A stretch of DNA of 64,000 nucleotides from Neostapfia colusana (GCA_030760725.1 JASWHV010000008.1:28306720-28370719), one strand, 5' to 3'. Counted from the first letter of the stretch, positions 35,630 through 47,800 are shown. Program-made: numbers and translations. Notes: generated by a model from the sequence alone, not told the origin.

Positions 35630-36176
35630 CTATAAAATTTACAGCAATCAATCATCATGCACAAACTTTACTCAAGATGCAATGGAGTAGATGGATGCAA
35701 ATCCTATGGTGCTGTTTTACAAGACCAGTTTGTACGTGTTCTTGCATGTTCTTGCATGTTTTAATGGCTTTCATGGGGTTTTATGATGAACAAGGGTGTA
35801 GGGATCAAGTGTGGACGTGGTGATGATCTTGACTCAAGATCTAGATCAATTCCACCATCAAAAACCAATCAAAACGTGATCTGTCCACACAAAAAAGTTT
35901 CGGTTCGAAGGGAGCGAAGATAACGGATGCGTAGAAACAGCTATGGTGTCGTAAGATGGGTAACAAAGACGTACCTCACTTTTCTTATGATCGTCGGCTC
36001 TTCTCTGGCAACAGCGAGGCTCGACGAAGCTTCAACGGCGGCTCACCGGCGACTGAACTCCGGCGAGAGAGGTGGTGGTCTAACTCGGCGAGTTGGGGGC
36101 TAGGGCCTCTAAGTCACCGACTTGGGAAGGGAAAAAAAAGAAAGGGGTTACGGACAAAGGAAGGGGTTTTGGGTTC

Positions 36177-36184
36177 TATTTATA
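36177..36184 (-). promoter_or_regulatory. TATA box in F 3' LTR
   Basis: Minus strand TATAAATA, about 190 bases downstream of the G-box repeat block and followed by a C/T-rich leader, as expected of a plant core promoter. The equivalent site in the 5' LTR is 42044-42051. Confidence 0.65.
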
Positions 36185-36367
36185 AGGGAAAAAAGAGGAG
36201 TCCTACTCAATTTGGAGCTCAAATCGGAGTCCAACTCAACTTTGGATCTCAACAAACTTATCTCCAATTGATTTGGTGTGGCAGCAATCATGGAGAATTT
36301 GTGTCGGTACCCTCACTACCGGGTATTCCAGTGCACAGGAGGAAAAAACCACCTAAGGACCTTGTAT

Positions 36368-37122
36368 CTCCATCAGGGTGAGGTCTGGAGGTGCCATGTG
36401 TCCAGAGGGGGCCGGTCCTTGCTTCCCTTCAGAGGCGAGCTCTGGACCTGCCATGTGGCTACTGCCAGGGTGAGCTCCGAAGGCACCACGTGTCCAGCAG
36501 GGCCGGGCCTCCCCTCTCCTCAGAGGTGAGCTCCGGGGACGCCACATGTCCAGCGGGGCCGGACCTCCCTTCTCCTCAGAGGCGAGCTCCGGTGGCGACA
36601 CGTGTCCAGCGGGCCAGGGCCTCCCCTCTCCTCACAGATGAGCTCCGGTGGCGACACGTGTCCAGCGGGCCGGGGCCTCTCCTCTCCTCAGAGACGAGCT
36701 CCGGTGGCGACACGTGTCCAGCTGGCCGGGGCCTCTCCTCAGAGGCGAGCTTTGGTGGTGACACGTGTCCCGCGGGCCGGACCTCCCTCCTCCTCAGAGG
36801 AGAGCTCCGAGGGTGAAACGTGTTTCGCGGGGCGGGACCTCATCCCTTCCGCAGGGGTGAGCTCCGAAGTTGACACGTGTCTGGCGTGGTCGGACCTTAT
36901 CCCTTCCGCAGGGGTGAGCTCCGAAAGCGCCACGTGTCCCATGAGGCCGGACCTCATCCCTTCCGCAGGGGTGAGCTCCGAAGGCGCCACATGTCCCGCG
37001 AGGCGCGACCTCATCCCCGCAGCAGGGATGAGCTCCGAAGGCGCCACGTCACCACTAATGCCGGACCTCACCCCCCCTCTGCCGGGGTGAGCTCCGGAGG
37101 CGCCCCGCCGGGGCACGTGTCG
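36368..37122 (-). repeat. 57-bp tandem repeats with ACGTG cores, F 3' LTR
   Basis: About 14 degenerate units with a 57-58 bp period (for example 36597, 36654, 36871, 36929, 36986, 37043). Most units carry (C/G)ACACGTGTCC or GCCACGTGTCC followed by a GC-rich half and a CTC-rich spacer. CACGTG(T/G)C is the core bound by plant bZIP/bHLH factors and resembles the abscisic-acid response element. The block lies in U3, upstream of the TATA box. Several long frames across it on both strands are artefacts of repetition. Confidence 0.85.
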
Positions 37123-37229
37123 ACAGCGCACTTCGACAAATTGGAATTGGCTCATCTCAGCTATCTTTTTCCCATTCCCCGTCATTTTTATGATTCTTTC
37201 TCCATTTATACTTCTTTTATAATGTTTCT

Positions 37230-38075
37230 CTATATGAAAAATGTATGCAATGCATGGAGTGAATTTGAGGGTGTTACAAACCTACTCCCCTTATACTGAA
37301 TCTCGCCCTCCAGATTTGATAGAGTAGAAAATAGATGAGGGAATTCTGCCTTGAGGTCTTCCTCAGGCTCCCATGTAGTTTCAGCTTCCGTGTGATGGCT
37401 CCATTGTACCTTGCACCAACGGATCTCTTTTTTCCTCGTGACCCTTTCCTTCACGTCCAAAATTTGGACGGGGTGCTCCACATAGGTCAGATCCTCTTGA
37501 AGCTCGAGCTCATACATCGGTACTTGTTCTTCTGGGAACACATTCGAAAATTCTTGAACCACCGGAATGCTTTCCAATGTTGCTTCTTCGACGTGGTTCA
37601 ACACTGCCTTCTCGGGTGCCGGTTGGTCTGACTCGAACTCAATACGAGTACCGTGCTCATTTGTCAACTGCACGCTCCTCTCAGCACATTGGGTTACTCC
37701 ATTGTGCTTGCTTAACCAATCCATTCCAAGTATTATATCGATCCCTTGGGAATCCAAGACAATAAGGTTGGCAAGAAAGTCTACCCCCCTTATTTTAAGG
37801 TTTACTTTCGGACATACTATATTAGTCCTCATTTCTCCACTGGGAGAATTAACCAACATAGTGTATTTCATGTGTGATATGGGGAGATTATACTTGGCAA
37901 CATACTTGGATGATATGAATGAATGCGATGCTCCGGAATCAAATAAAACAGTGGCTGGGTTGGAGTCTGCAAGGAACATACCAATCACGACATCCTCAGC
38001 TTGTTGCCCTTCCTCAGAGGAGACATGGTTCACGTTGCCACGAGCGTAGCTCTGCTGCCCACTTGGCCGTGGGTT
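37230..38075 (-). pseudogene. Element F protease joined directly to a chromodomain
   Basis: An open frame of 267 codons from an internal Met at 38033, continuous upstream to the stop at 38076-38078. Near the start is the retropepsin TVLFDSGASHSFISSKYV (Asp-Ser-Gly at about residues 32-34) with the later IILGMDWLSKHNG. Then SIPVVQEFSNVFPEEQVP, the sequence that normally leads into RT, passes within a few residues into YELELQEDLTYVEHPVQILD and a chromodomain ending HHTEAETTWEPEEDLKAEFP. RT, RNase H and the integrase core, about 2.5-3 kb, are absent without a frame break. The frame runs over the PPT and stops inside the 3' LTR. Confidence 0.85.
37279..37294 (-). other. Element F polypurine tract
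   Basis: Minus strand ATAAGGGGAGTAGGTT against the 3' LTR start TGTAACACCC. Confidence 0.8.
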
Positions 38076-39170
38076 CTATTTTGGTGCGTTGGTCGGCTGT
38101 CCAAGGCCTTTCCTTGGGCATTGACTTGCAAAGTGTCCCGCCTCTCCGCATGAAAAGCATGCTTTGTTGCCCAAAACAGTAGGAACATTAGGGCGAGGCT
38201 GGTTTTGACCATAGGCGCCCATGTTGGGACAGGGCGCAGGAGGCAAAGGCACACGAGGTGCTTGCATGACAGGACGAGGTGGGTTTGCAGGGCGGAAAGT
38301 AGAAGCGGACGAGTAATACTGTGGTGCAACTGGGGCCATGAAACAGGGACGTACATTGCTCCTCTTGCCCTCTTGCTCGATCTCACGGATCTTGCTCTCA
38401 ACCACTATAGCTTTGTCAACAAGCTTCTGGAAGCTTGCATAATCGTTGTTGAGCAGCTGAACTTGGATCTAATTGTTCAATCCTCTCATGAACAAGTATT
38501 GCTTCCTTTGATCCGAGTTGACGTCTTCAGGAGCATACCTTGACAGCTGCGTGAACTTGTTGAGGTACACATTCACGCTCTTCGTTCCTTGGCGGAGACC
38601 TTCGAACTCTTGCCTTTTAAGCATCATGAATCCAGCAGGGACGTAATGAGAGCGGAAACTCTCCTTGAATTCAGCCCAAGTGATGGTGTCCTGGTTGTCA
38701 TGAGCATTGCAAAGAGCGTCCCACCAGTCAGCGGCTGCTCCCATAAGTTGGTGCGATGCGAAGAGAATTTTCTCCCGATCATTGCACTGAACAATAGCAA
38801 GCTTCTTCTCCATGGATTTCAACCAATCATCAGCCTCTATGGGATCATTAGCTTGTGCAAAAGTGGCGGTCGAGTCCTCATGAACCCTCCCAATCTTTTC
38901 TGAGCCGGTGGTGGTGGTGGTGGTGGTGGGGGTGCAGGAACGGGGTTAGGGTTGTTGTGGTTGTTGGCTTGCAGCTGTCCCAAAGTTTGTATCATGGTTT
39001 CCATGAGCTGGTTCTGCATAGACATCAACCGTTCAAGGTTGTTTGCACCAGCCCCGGGGTTGTCATTCTCAGGAACTTCAACGTGGCCATCCTCTTGTGG
39101 TTCATGGTTGCCACGAACTTCCTCCTTTGACGACTGGCGTTTTCCCTCACCATATGTGAGAGAGAGTTGA
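38076..39170 (-). pseudogene. gag: Element F gag with CCHC knuckle
   Basis: Coding trace from about 39170 down. It holds a Met/Gln-rich start (SMQNQLMETMIQTLGQLQ), a run of nine prolines near 38915, the gag core EKILFASHQLMGAAADWW and WAEFKESFRSHYVPAGFM, a basic linker and the knuckle CFSCGEAGHFASQC. Lesions are a frameshift near 38880, a TAG at 38469-38471 and a TAG at 38076-38078. The last two are in the same frame as the protease, so gag-protease was once one ORF. The exact start codon is unclear. The protein would form particles for packaging. Confidence 0.82.
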
Positions 39171-39841
39171 GTAGAATAGAAAGAGAAGTTTAGATTGATC
39201 CCCCAACTATATGCATCAAGGTGTATGAACTAAATATCTTCTTTTATTAATATCAGCCTATATGAGGATGTGAACAAGTGCCGAAGCACCTCACATCTCT
39301 CTACTATGTGTGGATGTGGACTTTCGCCGAAGTGTACCACAACTCACACTAAGCACACAAGACAAGCAATCATCACAAAAGTTCAACACACCACTCCTAT
39401 TTACACTACTATGATTTAAATGTTCCTATTACAGCTTATTCAATGGGAATCCTAAACTTAATCATGTGAACTGGTGTTGTTCCTGCCGTGTGACGGGGGT
39501 GGTCCATCGGACACCTCAATGGGGTTAAGTCCACTCCCACATGGTGGTGAACGAGTACTTATGCGTGTCATGCTCCGGATCACCGGCATCTATAAATAGG
39601 ACATGAGAAACTTTAGGGAAGGAAGAATATACTTCAAAACTTTAGAAGCTATGAAGCAAGGAAGCAAAGGTGTTGTTGTCCAAAAGAAGAGAAAAGAGGG
39701 GCTGAAAATAACACTTTGCGGTGGCTGAATTGACAAGAAAAGTGCAGCAGCAAGCAATTTTCAAAATAGAAGTTTAGAGGGGTGTTCCTATGTGTTTTAG
39801 AGTGTCCATTCTATCTAGGCTTGCGTACTACGGTCAACGTG
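39171..39841 (-). other. Element F untranslated leader
   Basis: About 670 bases between PBS and gag, AT-rich, with no convincing ORF and no resemblance to the longer leaders of A, B and G that I could see. Confidence 0.55.
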
Positions 39842-39853
39842 GCTCTGATACCA
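39842..39853 (-). other. Element F primer-binding site
   Basis: Minus strand TGGTATCAGAGC, three bases from the 5' LTR at 39857. Confidence 0.93.
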
Positions 39854-40131
39854 ATCTGTGGCGCCCGGTCCCGTAAAACACAGAACCCAGCTAAAGCATA
39901 TGTGTGCCCAGGATCTTCATCACACATACACATGTAATCCACAAACTGAATTCAGAATATAACCACGAATAATAGGGTTTAAGTACTTTATTACATAAAA
40001 CTCTAACTTATTCTTGCAGCGGAAGTCTCTAACTTATTCTAGCAGCGGAAGTCTCTAAATGATAGCGGAGCAACTAAACAGCAGCGGCTCCATCTTCAAC
40101 TCCACATGCATGTAGACGGTAGTCCGCACAC

Positions 40132-41494
40132 CTAGTACTCCATATGGTCCTCGAAGTACTCTTCTCCTGTTGCTGATGTTTTATGTGATAATGCAAGGGT
40201 GAGTACATGTCGTACTCAGCAAGTGCGGGAAAAGTATGACATGTAGCTTACCACAAGGTAGGAAATAAAAGGCTCATTGCAGAAAGCAAATTTTGTTTCA
40301 CAACCATAATAAAAACAGCAACCAAGTCTAGATGAGTTTAATCCCATCATAACCTTGTTATAACAGTAACATACCTTCATCATAATTCATCACTTATCAC
40401 GTCTCAACCAGCCATTAATCTTTCTCAACTTCATCTCATGCTCATAATATCCATAACCATCTCATATTCTCATAACCGAAACCAAAACTCATTCTCATTT
40501 TCATATGACCAAAGCCAAACTTAATGCCATGACTCAAACAGTTACGAAACCAATACCAATGACCATACCATAACCATACCGAACATCCATCCCAAGTTTT
40601 CCCTTCTAGTCATGTGAGTTGGCCTGGCGCTTGTGACCGTAAGCACGGCTATCATGATAGTTTTACACTCTACGGAGGTGGCACCACTTTACCCACAAGT
40701 TCGTAATTTCATCACCCGTCGGCGACTGCAGAACCTCCATTATACCAGTACACAACCGTCGGTGTATGGCCAAGAGATCACAAAATAGCCTTTACAAAGG
40801 GGCTGCTAGATGTATGGACTCACTAAGGTTTCACCAGCAGGCTCGAATCACCATTCTCCCACCCACGGACCCCCTCTTGTGCCATGCGGTTCCCAGAGCA
40901 GCCCTCTCTCGACTCCCATTCCCCGCACCTTCCACGGTCCATAACAATATAGCAACTTACCTAATTAGTCAGCTAAGCCGCACCCATATTTGGCCTTGTG
41001 GTGGCACTGTTTTCCTGGCATGTGCTGTCATGAACTGGTCCTTAGATCTACGGCAAGTAAACCACCATCTCATTCAGCAACATCCACGAACAGCTTGCCT
41101 AGATCTCCCCCGATTCCATGTTCATTAACATCCTCAAGTTCTCATTATCATTATTCATATGATTGCAGTAGCTAACCATGTTTTAACTCAGCTTCCCGTA
41201 TCCCGTGGATTAAACGAAGCAAAAAGGAAAAACAACCATACCCGATTTATCAACTTTCCATGCGACAAGGATGGTTAACAAAACTAGTAAACTCCTATAA
41301 AAGGGTGTCCCATCAGGTTGACTCAAGCATACACGTTTTCGCAAACAAAATAGTTTCAAAACATGGGATCAATATGGTCAAGGGGCACTTGCCTTGCTTC
41401 CGTGGCTCTTGTTGTCCGAGTGTCTTGAAATCTTGACGCTGTTGTTCTTCGTAGATGGCTTCCTGAGCTTGTCCTTCTACTCGCGACCACACGC
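40132..41494 (-). other. LTR split ORF in F 5' LTR (segments 41494-41393 and 40166-40132)
   Basis: Same as in the 3' LTR with segments of 102 and 35 bases, both open: VEGQAQEAIYEEQQRQDF in the first and GEEYFEDHMEY in the second. The donor is AAGCAAG|GCAAGT. The acceptor before the first segment has changed from TATAG to GTATG here, which would weaken splicing at this copy. Confidence 0.42.
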
Positions 41495-42237
41495 ATACAA
41501 AATTTACAGCAATCAATCATCATGCACAAACTTTACTCAAGATGCAATGGAGTAGATGGATGCAAATCCTATGGTGCTGTTTTACTAGACTAGTTTGTAC
41601 GTGTTCTTGCATGTTCTTGCATGTTTTAATGGCTTTCATGGGGTTTTATGATGAACAAGGGTGTAGGGGTCAAGTATGGACGTGGTGATGATCTTGACTC
41701 AAGATCTAGATCAATTCCACCGTCATAAACCGATCGAAACGTGATCTGTCCACACGAAAAAGTTTTGGTTCTAAGGGAGCGAAGAAAACGGATGCGTAGA
41801 AACAGCTATGGTGTCATAAGATGGGTAACGAAGACATACCTCACTTTTCTTATTATCGTCGGCTCTTCTCCGGCGACGACGAGGCTCGACAGAGCTTCAA
41901 CGGCGGGCTCATCGGCGACTGAACTCCGGCGAGAGAGGTGGTGGTCTAACTCGGCGAGTTGGGGGCTAGGGCCTCTAAGTCACCGACTTGGTAAGGGAAA
42001 AATAAAGAAAGGGGTTACGGACAACGGAAGGGGTTTTGGGTTATATTTATAAGGTGAAAAAGAGGAGTCCTACTCAATTTGGAGCTCAAATCAGAGTCCA
42101 ACTCAACTTTGGATCTCAACAAACTTATCTCCAATTGATTTGGTGTGGCAGCAATCATGGGGAATTTGTGTCGGTACCCTCAGTACCGGGCATTCCAGGG
42201 CACAGGAGGAAAAAACCGCCTAAGGACCTCATATATC

Positions 42238-42996
42238 CGTCAGGGTGAGCTCCGGAGGCGCCACGTGTCCAGCGGGGCCGGTCCTTGCTTCCCTTTAGAG
42301 GCAAGCTCCGGACCTGCCACGTGGCTACTGCCAGGGTGAGCTCCAAAGGCACCACGTGTCCAGCAGGGCCGGGCCTCCCCTCTCCTCAGAGGCGAGCTCC
42401 GGGGATGCCAAATGTCCAGCGGGGCCGGACCTCCCTTCTCCTCATAGGCGAGCTCCGGTGGCGACACATTTCCAGCGGACTAGGGACTCTCCCCTCCTCA
42501 GAGACGAGCTCCGGTGGCAACACGTGTCCAGCAGGCCGGGGCCTCTCCTCTCCTCAGAAACGAGCTGCGGTGGCGACACGTGTCCAGCGGGCTGGGGCCT
42601 CTCCTCTTCTTAGAGGCGAGCTCCGGTGGTGACACGTGTCCTGCGGGCCGGACCTCCCTCCTCCTCAGAGGGGAGCTCCGAGGGCGACACGTGTTTTGCG
42701 GGGTGGGACCTCATCCCTTCTGCATGGGTGAGCTCCGAAGTCAACACGTGTCTGGCGGGGCCAGACCTCATCCCTTCCGCAGGGGTGAGCTCCGAAAGCG
42801 CCATGTGTCCCGTGAGGCTGGACCTCAGCCCTTCTGCAGGGATAAGCCCCGAAGGGTCCACGTGTCCTGCAAGGTGGGACCTCATCCCCTCAGCAGGGAT
42901 GAGCTCCGAAGGCACCACGTCGCCACTAATGTCGGACCTCACCCCCCCTCTGCCGGGGTGAGCTCCGGAGGCGCCACACCGGGGGACGTGTCGACA
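42238..42996 (-). repeat. 57-bp tandem repeats with ACGTG cores, F 5' LTR
   Basis: The same array as in the 3' LTR, about 14 units at about 57-bp spacing (for example 42466, 42522, 42579, 42746, 42803, 42860). Individual units have diverged between the two LTRs, but copy number is alike. Confidence 0.85.
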
Positions 42997-43149
42997 ACGC
43001 ACTTTGACAAATTGGAATTGGCTCATCTCAGCTATCTTTTTCCCATTCCCCATCATTTTTATGATTCGTTCTCCATTTATACTTCTTTTATAATGTTTCT
43101 CTAAATGAAAAATGTATGCAATGCATGGATTGAATTTGAGGGTGTTACA

Positions 43150-44199
43150 CGAATAATGACGAACAGCCCCATGGCGAGGAGCTTGGCCTAATAAAACCCT
43201 TCTCCAGCAGGTCCGTTAGCTGAGTCTTCAGTTCAGCCAACTCCTTGGGCGTCATCTTGTACGGCTTCGGGATATTGGCATGGTTCCCGGTGCAAGTTCA
43301 ACCTTGAACTCCACCTCTCTGTTGGGCGGCATCCCCGGTAAATCATCTGGGAACACGTCAGGGAATTCATGGACTACTGGAATGTCTTCCAATCTGATGG
43401 TTGTGGATTGATACACACTTGGAAGTTTTATTTCTCGACTGTCCAGAAATAAGGAATGAGATTCGTGCACTTCTGAGTTCACAATTCGGAGGACGGTTTC
43501 TAAAACAGCGCCGTGGCAGGTTAACCACAACATCCCTAATATGACATCGACCTTTTGTCCCTCTAGAACCATGAGAGACGTAGGGTATAATCTACCCTCT
43601 AAGCATAATGGCGCTTTTGGGACCATCATGCTTGCTGAAATCTTCCCACCCGGTGAACAGATCAAGTATGGACTATCGGTGGGTATTATTTGCATGCTGT
43701 ATTTAGCAATAAAAGCTTGGCTAATGAAGCTATGCGTGGCGCCTGAATCAAATAACACTATAGCGGGATGCTGGTGGAGTTGGAACATACCCGCAAGGAT
43801 TGGTTCACCCTCCGGCACGTCCTCTATGGCAAGTTGGTGGACAGTGCCGGGCCTAGTGTTTGCCCGCCACGCATTAGTGGGGTTCCGGGGCTCATTCCTC
43901 ACCAGAAGCTGTGGTGCAACTCCGCCGCCTTGCCTCTGAGGACAATTGCTGGTGAAGTGTCCTGGACGACCATACTTGTAGCATGTGGCTGCTGCTTGTC
44001 CGGTGCTTGGGGGACGAAAGCCAGGCATGCGCTGCTGAGGTGCATACGCACGCGGCATCATCCGCTGTTGCTGTTGTTGTTGCAGAGGTGGTACTGGCAG
44101 TGCCGGCCTGAATGCCGGTGAAGAATATGGCCGACTGCGGAATGGCATCGGTCTCTGCAACGGCTGCCAGCATGGACCCAATGGTGGGCGACTTACCAT
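43150..44199 (-). pseudogene. Element C gag C-terminus, protease and start of RT
   Basis: Minus strand. A glutamine/proline-rich linker, then a damaged knuckle CYKYGRPGHFTSNC in which the second cysteine is tyrosine, then the protease LFDSGATHSFISQAF and VILGMLWLTCHG. The linker RLEDIPVVHEFPDVFPDDLP leads to RT. A one-base deletion near 43265 shifts the frame before the RT start (LEKGFIRPSSSPWG in the restored reading register). The reading resumes beyond F at 34399. The first five bases are F's target duplication. Confidence 0.87.
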
Positions 44200-44870
44200 C
44201 CGATATTTTTGAGAAGACCACCTCCTTCTCCGCTGCTTTGCGGCACGCTTCGCTTTCTCTCCGCCGCCGCTAACTCCTTGCCGGAGTCCTCTTGAACAGT
44301 CGCAGCATCAATTATATCGTTGAGGCTGCCGCGATTGAACATTGCCAGCTTGTCCTTCAGGAGCGGGTTAAGCCCCTGGTAGAAATGATCCCGCCGCTTC
44401 TCGTCGGTATCGGCGTGATAAGAAGCGTAGAGTGCAAGATCATTGAACGCCCTGGAGTATTCCAGTGCGTTCCAGCTTCCTTGCTGCAGGCGTAAGAACT
44501 CCTGCGCCTTCCTCTTCATGAGACCCGACGGAATATGATAGGCCCTGAAGGCCGTCCGGAATTCCGCCCAGGTCATAACTCGCTCAGTGGGCTGTGAAGC
44601 ACAGTAGTTCACCGACCAGGCGCTCACGGATCCTTGAAGCTGTTGGACTGTGAACTGAGTCTTGCGCTGCTCACTCACTTGGAGCAGCCTGAACTTCATC
44701 TCCATCGTGCGGAGCCAGTTGCCCGCATTGAGGGGTTCATGCACCCTTGAGAATAACGGGGGATGAGTAGCCAGAAAGTCGGAATAGGAGCTCTGTTGGC
44801 GCTCCTCACGATCTTGACGCCGTGTGCTGCTGATGAGAGCCCGGCATCGCTGCCACAATGTTAGCCAAGG
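44193..44870 (-). pseudogene. gag: Element C gag core
   Basis: Encodes SYSDFLATHPPLFSRVHEPL, NWLRTMEMKFRLLQ, WAEFRTAFRAYHIPSGLMKR and LEYSRAFNDLALYASYHADT, the conserved plant gypsy gag core, about 35-45% like A and G by eye. The upstream part near 44810-44870 is out of frame with it, and a shift at about 44200 separates it from the knuckle part. G is inserted immediately upstream. Confidence 0.87.
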
Positions 44871-44875
44871 TAACT
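44871..44875. repeat. Probable target-site duplication of element G (left copy)
   Basis: TAACT before TGTGGCGGAC; TAACC follows G at 59442-59446. One mismatch. Confidence 0.7.
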
Positions 44876-47800
44876 TGTGGCGGACCGGAATCTGCTCATC
44901 CAGGATCGCAGAGGGTGGTGCCGCGCGATGCGACACCCGACAGCACACATCATAAGGATACATTGTATTACATAGAAAATAAACTGAGATGTACAAAGTA
45001 GTACACTTGTTCAGTTACAAACTAAGGTATACATTACACAGCGGAAGTTTTAATTTGTACAACTCACGCCCGCCTATCTAGCAAAAGTCGGTTGCCCAGC
45101 CCTAGGGCAACCCACACTAGCTGCACTCCTCAGCTCAGCGCGGCGTGTACGGCTCCCACTCAGCTGTGGTCCCCGACGGAGGGTAACCCTCGCCGGTAGA
45201 CTCGTAACCCGAGTCCGTGGGTGGCTCCTCACCTGAAAAACACTTAAGCAGCAACCATGAGCACGATGGCTCAACAAGACTTAACCGACTCGCCTAGGCA
45301 TGAAACTCTATATGTAGTGTACAACAAACATGGGGTGGTACATTTTCAGCAAAGGGACACGCCTACAAGTTCATCCTTACTTCATCTTTTAGCCACAGTT
45401 ATCAGTTCATGAATCTGAAATTTAATAAGCAATTTTTGGTGGCACACATGTAACAATACAATTAATTGAATCATAACATGCCATAAATTATCTATGTTAC
45501 GATGCAGTGAACAAACGGTACTCGTCACCGCGAGGGACGGTGAATCGACTCGATATACACCTGCAGGGATACCCGAAGAGTACGTCACTTACGCCCACCC
45601 GTGGAGCTGCACAGCACGCTCACTCGATGTCGTACGGGACAACCTTTCACCCAACAGCCCAAACGTCGAACCGGTCGCACCGAAATGGACAGGAGGTTCC
45701 CTACACTGAGCATCTCTCTATGCCCGTTAGCAGATTTCCACCTTGCTGCCCTCAACCTACACCTATAAATCGGTCTGCTATGCCTCGACACCCGGAGGTT
45801 TAGGTTACATCGGTTTATCGGGGCCCATATATCCGATATGCCTTCGCTACGTTCAATACTTGTTCAGCAGAGCCGCACACGGATCGGTCCTCAATCGACA
45901 CGGACAGGGCTGCGCACACAAGACTTCCTCTTGTTGCGTCCTAGCCCCTTCCTAGTCTCATTTTCATTACTAAAGTGATGTCACATCACTCGAACCAACC
46001 CCGTGTGTCCCAAGCCTAACTCGCGAGTAGATTCCAACTACTCGACTTGTACCGAAGTCCTACGAATCATTACGCATAGCCTGTCTACTCGAGGTATTAG
46101 ACACTACCCTCACTCTTATAGGAAAATTCTGGTTATGCAAGTGGGGTTCCATCCACCCTACACCTAATGCACATTCATACTTCACACTAGACATGTAAAC
46201 AAAGCAAAACTTTATAAAAGGGGTTAATGCAAACCGGGGCTTGCCTTGTTGCTGCTGGTTAGTGGTTAGATCTTCGTCCGGAAGAAGGAAATCGAGCACT
46301 TCAAGAGTCTCCTCGCCTTCAGCTACTACACGTTAACCATATGCTATATGTCAATTCAAATGCAATGTGTAAACTTGAATAAGTAATTACTATAACTCTA
46401 GCTAGCCCTCCCCTTTGGCTCTGAAATTTTTATGGTGGCTTGGTATGGTCCTAACCAGAGTCTTGACCAAGGTTCATTTGAAACAAAGTTCATTTGAGCT
46501 TTGTACAAATGGAAGCCTATTTGGTCAATATTTGAGCCTCCAAGTAATCCCAGGGGTTTTCATGGCTCCAACCATTACTTTCTGGAAACTAGAATTTGAG
46601 ATGGGTCTAATGGAATTGGTTTCATGTCATCTGGAGGATTCTAGAGGAAGTTGTGCCCTAAACAAGATTTGAGAAAATCTGAAAAATGTTTCTGTACATT
46701 TTTCTATTTTCTCAGGGCAGTTCTTTTAATCACCCCATTAGGGGGACTAAATGAACCTGGATGGGTCTGAAAATTTTACTGTGACTCAAGGATTTTCCAA
46801 TGAACCTCTCAGCCAAATTTCAGAATTTTTCATAAAGTAATTCTCCAGATAAAATTCCCAACAGTTTAAATTTTAGGGAATTAATTTTGGACAACTATTA
46901 GGTTTCATGAGCTGAAATTGGTATTACTGGAAAGTACTCACAATTCTGAGTTCAGCGATATTTTGTTCACTAAATTTGGAGCTTCCTACACAAAGTTATG
47001 AATTCCTAAAGTTTGGTCTCAAACTGGAATTGAATTGTTATTGGAAAAGGACCTGGGCCCACGTTTTAAACCTCAGCCAGTGAAATCCGAGAACACACAG
47101 GCCACAGGGTTACCCCGCGCGCATCCACACGGGATCCTGAGCCATATCTGATCCGGTTTTAAACTTCACTCACTGACCGGTGGGCCAGGCCCACCCTTCT
47201 TCTTCCTCCGATCTCTTCTTCCCGCACGCGTGCTTACCTCGCCGGATCGAGGCGGCGCCTCACTGGCTGAGTGTTCCCGGCCGGAGGCTCGCCGCCTGGG
47301 GGTTTATGGGGTTGGGAAACTTGGTGGTGGGCTCGGTTCGGGCGCTAGGGTACCGGAACTGTGCCGGCGGCGTGCGGCGGCCTCGGGGAATGTTCGGCAC
47401 CATAGCCCAGCGGTCCTAGCCCACCAACAACCCAGCCAATATGTTCTAAAGAACCCGTGGGTGCTAGGGAGGCATGGCAAGTAAGAACTGGCGCATGGAA
47501 ACACCTCTGGATGGGTTCTCACCGTGCGCCCGATCCACGCCGCATGGTTGAGCTCGGGACGACATGAAATACCTCGCACCACGTCAGTTTTCTAGCTAGG
47601 GTTGTGAAGGGAAATCAACCGCTAGCCAGTCTAGTTCACGTGTGCACGGTCTGGTGGTCTAAGAACGAAGATTAAGGATGAATTCGATGGATTCTTACCC
47701 GGAGGTCCGAGTGTATGCGCCGGGAGAAAAACGTCAAATTGACGCTCGATGGTCCACCGTTGGGGCTGTGACTTGGTCAGGAGCAGCGTGACTATCCGGC

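Larger units (their letters stand above)
34400..37278 (-). repeat. Element F 3' LTR
   Basis: Matches the 5' LTR 39857-43149 with about 95% identity by eye but lacks a block equivalent to roughly 40557-40970 of the 5' LTR (junction near 35097). In element orientation: tandem G-box repeats, TATA at 36184-36177, a pyrimidine-rich leader to a donor-like site AAGTGAG|GTACGT at 35975, then the split ORF. Confidence 0.92.
34400..43149 (-). mobile_element. Element F: gag-protease-chromodomain element lacking RT and integrase
   Basis: 8750-bp minus-strand element inserted in RT of C with an exact CGAAT duplication. LTRs are 2879 bp (3', left; a 414-bp internal deletion) and 3293 bp (5', right). The interior (37279-39856) holds a PPT, a PBS and a single coding trace for gag, protease and a chromodomain, with nothing between protease and chromodomain. 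It is a different family from A-D and G: LTRs start TGTAACACCC and carry a tandem-repeat block upstream of a TATA box. Confidence 0.92.
39857..43149 (-). repeat. Element F 5' LTR
   Basis: 3293 bp, TGTGGCGCCC to GTGTTACA. It has the full-length form of the region deleted in the 3' LTR. TATA is at 42044-42051, a donor-like GAG|GTATGT at 41840, tandem repeats at 42238-42996. Confidence 0.93.

Noticed and set aside
36368..37122. Possible CRISPR-like array
   Set aside because: The units are contiguous degenerate tandem repeats without unique spacers, inside a plant LTR.
36391..37299. Several long plus-strand frames across the F LTR repeats, and similar ones at 42285-43104
   Set aside because: They are produced by a 57-bp (3 x 19) tandem unit that stays open in more than one frame and on both strands; composition is that of the repeat and no domain is seen.
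38905..38935. GGT/CCA-rich run as a free microsatellite
   Set aside because: It encodes the proline run of F gag, although slippage there may explain the nearby frameshift.
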